From contig JABJCS010000122.1 in the NCBI GenBank assembly GCA_018665505.1, positions 1 through 6,788 of the forward strand: a stretch of DNA of 6,788 nt, given 5' to 3'. Shown here in pieces: positions 5,146 through 6,788 of this stretch. The stretch is from Alphaproteobacteria bacterium. GTDB lineage: Bacteria; Pseudomonadota; Alphaproteobacteria; UBA8366. The notes below the pieces were generated by a model. It did not search any database, was not told the origin of the DNA, and saw nothing but the letters and a program-made list of their open reading frames with translations. The translations under genes were made by a program, and so were the position numbers. How positions within the stretch are numbered: position 1 is the first letter of the stretch; the number at the start of each line of letters is the position of its first letter.

Positions 5146-6704
5146 GCGCGCAGGACCTGTCCGGATCGGGTTTCCGTCGGCGCGTCTTCGGTGAAAGCAA
5201 GATCGCCATTCACAAAGACATGCCGCATCCCAACAGCGGTTTGATTGGGCTCCCATAGCGTTGCCCGCTCGCCAAATATGGTGGGGTCAAATATGGCGAT
5301 ATCCGCCCGCATACCCGGCTGCAACCGGCCCCGATTTCCTAATTTCAGGATCTCCGCCGGCTGCCCGGTCAGCTTGTGGATAGCTGCTTGTGGCGTTAGG
5401 AAACCCGCTTCCCGCACGCTGAAGCGATAGAACCATGCGGCCCAGCTATACGCACCATGAAAGGCCGATCCTGATAGCGGCCCATCCGGGCATAGCGCGG
5501 TCGCATCCGAGCCCGGCACGCAGAGCGGATGCCCGAACGCCAAGGTTTGATCGTTCGTATCGTAGACCGGGCGCACGATCATCAACGGCACCGTCGCTTC
5601 CGCCGATTGGCACAGCAGGGACAATGCCGCATCGACCGGCGCCAAGCCGAGGCGCTGTCCGATCGTCACAAAGTCGAGACGGGCTAATTCCGGCGCGATT
5701 TGGTTATCCAATAAGACGACCCGATTCCACCCGCCACTGTTCACGATGGAGGGAAACGCCTCAATGCGCGCTCTCGCCTCCGGATCCGTAATATGACCCG
5801 GCAGTGCCGCAAGGCCGTCCACCAGGGCCCAGGGGGGCAACATGGCGTGCAGATAGGTCAAGGAGAAGGTACGGGTATGCATATCGAAGGACACATCCTG
5901 TCCCGCGCCACGGGCCGTCTCGACTAGGTCTATGCAGGTCTCGCAATCGTCCCGCCCGCCACGAGGCAATAGATGCGAGACTTGCAGGCAAACACCGGCT
6001 TGCCGCGCTGTCTCGAGCGCTTCCACGACCGCCCCAACCGCGCCCTTGTCGCGCCGTCGCGTGTGGGTCGAATACAATAGATCGCGCCGCGCCACGGGTT
6101 CGAGCAATGCCTCGATCTCGCTTGCCGCCGCGCCGACTTCGATCGGGTATTCCAAACCGGTCGAAATTCCAAACGCCCCCGCATCCAACCCCTCTTCCAG
6201 GTAGCGCAGCATCTGTCGCAGTTCATCTGCGGTCGCCGGGCCATCCTTCATTCCCATGGCCGCTTGCCGCAATTGTCCGTTGGGGACCAACGTGAGGACA
6301 TTGACGGCCGGTTGGACCTTATCCAATAGGTCGAGATACTCCGCACCGCTCGACCAATTCAGCGAAATATCATCGGTGATTCCGTATATCGCATTCCGCG
6401 CAAGTGTCTTGTCGACAAGCGGAAAACAGCCATGCCCGCAATTACCGATAACCTCCAGCGTGACGCCCTGGGAAATCGAACTTACTGCGCGGGGGTCCAC
6501 CAAAAGGGTGAAATCGGAATGACTGTGAATATCGATAAATCCCGGAGTCACATAGAGTCCGCTCGCATCGATCTCCACTGCCTTCATGGGCGGTATTGCG
6601 TTGATTTCCGAGATCGCTCCGTCACGAATCAAAACATCCGCCGGCATGCCCGGAGCGCCGAGGCCATCAAACACCGTCCCACCGCGTATTACGAAATCTC
6701 GGAT
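5142..6704 (-). CDS. N-acyl-D-amino-acid deacylase family amidohydrolase (apparent ATC start)
   Basis: A zinc-dependent TIM-barrel amidohydrolase expected to cleave N-acyl-D-amino acids to a carboxylate and the free D-amino acid in the cytoplasm. Counted from the ATC at 6704 it has 520 residues: N-terminal strand RDFVIRGGTVFDG, metal motif DIHSHSD (His60, His62), bridging Cys89 in GNCGHGC, His214 in THTR, His244 in VSH, Asp400 in GSD, and the C-terminal strands RADIAIFDP and NGDLAF. These match the positions I recall for Alcaligenes D-aminoacylase (His67, His69, Cys96, His220, His250, Asp366); the extra length lies between the last His and the Asp. The first conventional start, GTG at 6674, would give 510 residues and remove most of the first conserved strand; ATC lies 8 bases after AAAGGA and fits the family start. 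Acyl and side-chain preference cannot be read from sequence; a related D-Glu/D-Asp deacylase or other amidohydrolase is possible. Confidence 0.85.
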   Translation of the reverse strand: MRDFVIRGGTVFDGLGAPGMPADVLIRDGAISEINAIPPMKAVEIDASGLYVTPGFIDIHSHSDFTLLVDPRAVSSISQGVTLEVIGNCGHGCFPLVDKTLARNAIYGITDDISLNWSSGAEYLDLLDKVQPAVNVLTLVPNGQLRQAAMGMKDGPATADELRQMLRYLEEGLDAGAFGISTGLEYPIEVGAAASEIEALLEPVARRDLLYSTHTRRRDKGAVGAVVEALETARQAGVCLQVSHLLPRGGRDDCETCIDLVETARGAGQDVSFDMHTRTFSLTYLHAMLPPWALVDGLAALPGHITDPEARARIEAFPSIVNSGGWNRVVLLDNQIAPELARLDFVTIGQRLGLAPVDAALSLLCQSAEATVPLMIVRPVYDTNDQTLAFGHPLCVPGSDATALCPDGPLSGSAFHGAYSWAAWFYRFSVREAGFLTPQAAIHKLTGQPAEILKLGNRGRLQPGMRADIAIFDPTIFGERATLWEPNQTAVGMRHVFVNGDLAFTEDAPTETRSGQVLRA

Positions 6705-6712
6705 CGCAGAAT

Positions 6713-6718
6713 TCCTTT
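6713..6718 (-). promoter_or_regulatory. Ribosome binding site that points to an ATC start of the deacylase
   Basis: On the minus strand AAAGGA is followed by 8 bases and then ATC at 6704-6702, in frame with the deacylase. No ATG, GTG or TTG occurs in frame between this site and the GTG at 6674, and an in-frame TAG at 6737-6735 closes the frame upstream. Confidence 0.6.
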
Positions 6719-6757
6719 GCTTCGCAAGTATCGCCTAAAACACAAGGTACAGGTAAT

Positions 6758-6788
6758 ATGACCCGAAACAACGGGCCAAAGGCTTGCA
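6758..6788 (+). CDS. Possible start of a divergent gene, cut by the window end
   Basis: An ATG at 6758 opens a frame of ten codons (MTRNNGPKAC) that runs out of the window. AAGG at 6744-6747 lies 10 bases before it and AGG at 6751-6753 lies 4 bases before it, either of which could bind ribosomes. The orientation is divergent from the deacylase, which is a common arrangement, but ten codons give no evidence of function and the call may be chance. Confidence 0.25.
   Translation, partial: MTRNNGPKAC

Noticed and set aside
5804..6295. Plus-strand open frame of 163 codons opposite the deacylase
   Set aside because: It is antisense to a well-conserved enzyme, is rich in Arg, Pro and Ser as expected of a shadow of GC-rich coding sequence, and shows no domain.
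1..6788. tRNA, rRNA, CRISPR repeats, insertion sequence ends or long direct repeats
   Set aside because: Reading both strands I found no cloverleaf-like segment, no regularly spaced repeat, no transposase and no long terminal inverted repeats.

Overview
The window looks like a chromosomal segment of an alphaproteobacterium, most like the Rhodospirillales. The reasons are moderately high GC by eye, tightly packed genes, and a layout (proline-rich OmpA-like protein, MotA-like protein, MotB/OmpA-like protein, then an MsbA-related ABC exporter) that I recall from that group. The assignment rests on protein resemblance and remembered synteny, not on a search. There is no rRNA, tRNA, CRISPR array or insertion sequence.

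Left block (1-2908, plus strand): a co-directional cluster of three envelope genes. The first is cut by the window edge: a proline/alanine-rich stretch followed by a degenerate OmpA-like domain. The second (574-1713) is a four-helix MotA/TolQ/ExbB-type channel subunit with a long cytoplasmic tail. The third (1724-2908) has one N-terminal transmembrane helix carrying an aspartate, a very long proline-free coiled coil, and a C-terminal OmpA-like peptidoglycan-binding domain. Together the last two resemble a stator-type, ion-driven motor that is neither obviously flagellar nor canonical TolQR, ExbBD or Zorya. What it drives is unknown.

Middle (2889-4694, minus strand): a complete half-size ABC exporter (membrane domain fused to ATPase), related to MsbA. 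It converges on the motor genes with a 20-bp overlap of coding ends, inside a palindromic region. A 103-bp gap (4695-4797) separates it from the divergent RidA-family gene.

Right block (4798-6704): a small RidA-like protein (plus strand) and an N-acyl-D-amino-acid deacylase-family amidohydrolase (minus strand) converge with stop codons sharing bases. A plausible link is D-amino-acid metabolism: the deacylase would release free D-amino acids, whose oxidation gives imines of the kind RidA proteins hydrolyse. The deacylase appears to begin at a rare ATC codon with a well-placed ribosome binding site; the first conventional start (GTG) would cut into its conserved N-terminus. The last 31 bases may hold the start of a further divergent gene.

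No complete novel defence or mobile system is visible. The most interesting items are the unassigned motor-like pair with its unusual coiled coils, and the apparent ATC start.
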